From positions 6,012-13,101 of the forward strand of contig JAHDHT010000051.1 of NCBI GenBank assembly GCA_020631175.1: a stretch of DNA of 7,090 nucleotides, read 5' to 3'. The position numbers and the translations under genes are program-made. Position 1 is the stretch's first letter; each line of letters opens with the position of its first letter. The notes below the pieces were generated by a model. That model had not been told where the DNA came from. It saw nothing but the letters and a program-made list of their open reading frames with translations, and did no database searches. Positions 6,710 through 7,090 of the stretch are shown piece by piece. Source of the DNA: Chitinophagales bacterium (GTDB lineage Bacteria; Bacteroidota; Bacteroidia; Chitinophagales; JAHDHT01).

Positions 6710-7090
6710 TTAATCGAATGATTGATTTGAACGGTTAGCAAGCTCAACAACTTTCTGGAATTCTGATTCATCAAGATCCTGATGAAAGAAGTTAATTGGA
6801 TTCACAGCTTTTCCATTATAATGTACTTCATAATGCAAGTGAGGGGCTGTTGATAAACCGGTAGAACCAATTCCGCCAATTTTTTCACCCTTCTTTACCT
6901 TCTGACCTTTCTTTACATCCATCGTTTTTAAATGGGCATAGAGTGATTCATATCCATAACCGTGATCGATAATGATGTGATTACCATAACCACGACCAGA
7001 TTTACTCACCTTGGTAATTGTGCCATCACCCGTAGCATAAACTTCTGTATGTGTCGGAGCAGTAAAGTCAATTCCTTTATGAAACTTTCT
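6710..7090 (-). CDS. M23 (LytM/lysostaphin-type) zinc metallopeptidase, C-terminal catalytic part
   Basis: The 126 visible residues are the catalytic domain of an M23 peptidase, which cuts peptide cross-links in peptidoglycan in the periplasm. Counting from the first visible residue, the zinc ligands are H4 and D8 in FHKGIDFTAP and H86 in the motif PHLHYEV. The catalytic histidines are H53 in SLYAHL and H84. The glycine-rich GRGYGNHIIIDHG and the turn GSTGLSTAPH are also typical. All active-site residues are present, so it should be an active hydrolase and not a degenerate divisome activator. A tail of about 25 residues follows the domain and ends at TAA 6712-6710. The true start, signal or membrane anchor and any coiled coil lie beyond the right edge. 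The GTG at 7009 that opens MSKSGRGYG lies inside the catalytic domain and is not the start. It is the upstream gene of the MerR regulator. Confidence 0.95.
   Translation of the reverse strand, partial: RKFHKGIDFTAPTHTEVYATGDGTITKVSKSGRGYGNHIIIDHGYGYESLYAHLKTMDVKKGQKVKKGEKIGGIGSTGLSTAPHLHYEVHYNGKAVNPINFFHQDLDESEFQKVVELANRSNQSFD

Noticed and set aside
6365..7090. A toxin-antitoxin or phage-type regulator module on the minus strand
   Set aside because: The pair is a cell-wall M23 peptidase and a MerR protein, with no phage, toxin or integrase features around it.

Overview
The window reads as a piece of chromosome from a low-GC member of the Bacteroidota, most likely a Cytophagales- or Flavobacteria-like bacterium. 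This rests on A/T-rich leaders with almost no Shine-Dalgarno sequences, a signal peptide ending in VFGQ, an outer-membrane barrel of the Wzi/RemB type, a 7TMR-DISM histidine kinase, and a short stand-alone MerR regulator beside an M23 peptidase. The organism is inferred from style and family content. No rRNA or other marker gene is present.

Layout. Positions 1-686 (minus) hold the first 228 codons of an ATP-dependent 6-phosphofructokinase; the rest lies beyond the left edge. An 86-bp divergent intergenic region with a 7-bp inverted repeat separates it from a plus-strand run of three genes. These are a 601-residue sodium:solute symporter (773-2578), an outer-membrane beta-barrel protein of the Wzi/RemB type (about 2565-4253), and a hybrid-free membrane histidine kinase (4331-6364). 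The barrel gene overlaps the end of the symporter gene and has no usable ATG, so it probably starts at a TTG. A 77-bp gap with a possible Bacteroidota-type promoter precedes the kinase.

The kinase stop codon abuts, with no base between, the stop codon of a minus-strand pair arriving from the right. That pair is a LytM/M23 peptidase (6710 to beyond the right edge) followed by a short MerR-type regulator (6365-6700). The two lie in the same reading frame, separated by a TAA and three further codons, and the regulator also seems to start at TTG.

Working together. The plus-strand set combines inner-membrane solute uptake, an outer-membrane barrel and a periplasmic-sensing kinase. The minus-strand pair combines cell-wall hydrolysis with a regulator. 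PfkA commits sugar to glycolysis, so a link between solute uptake and glycolysis is possible, but the symporter substrate cannot be read from the sequence. No RNA gene, insertion sequence, CRISPR array or phage gene was seen. The window looks mainly like ordinary core or near-core chromosome. Its oddities are at gene boundaries and start codons, and I found no convincing new biological system.
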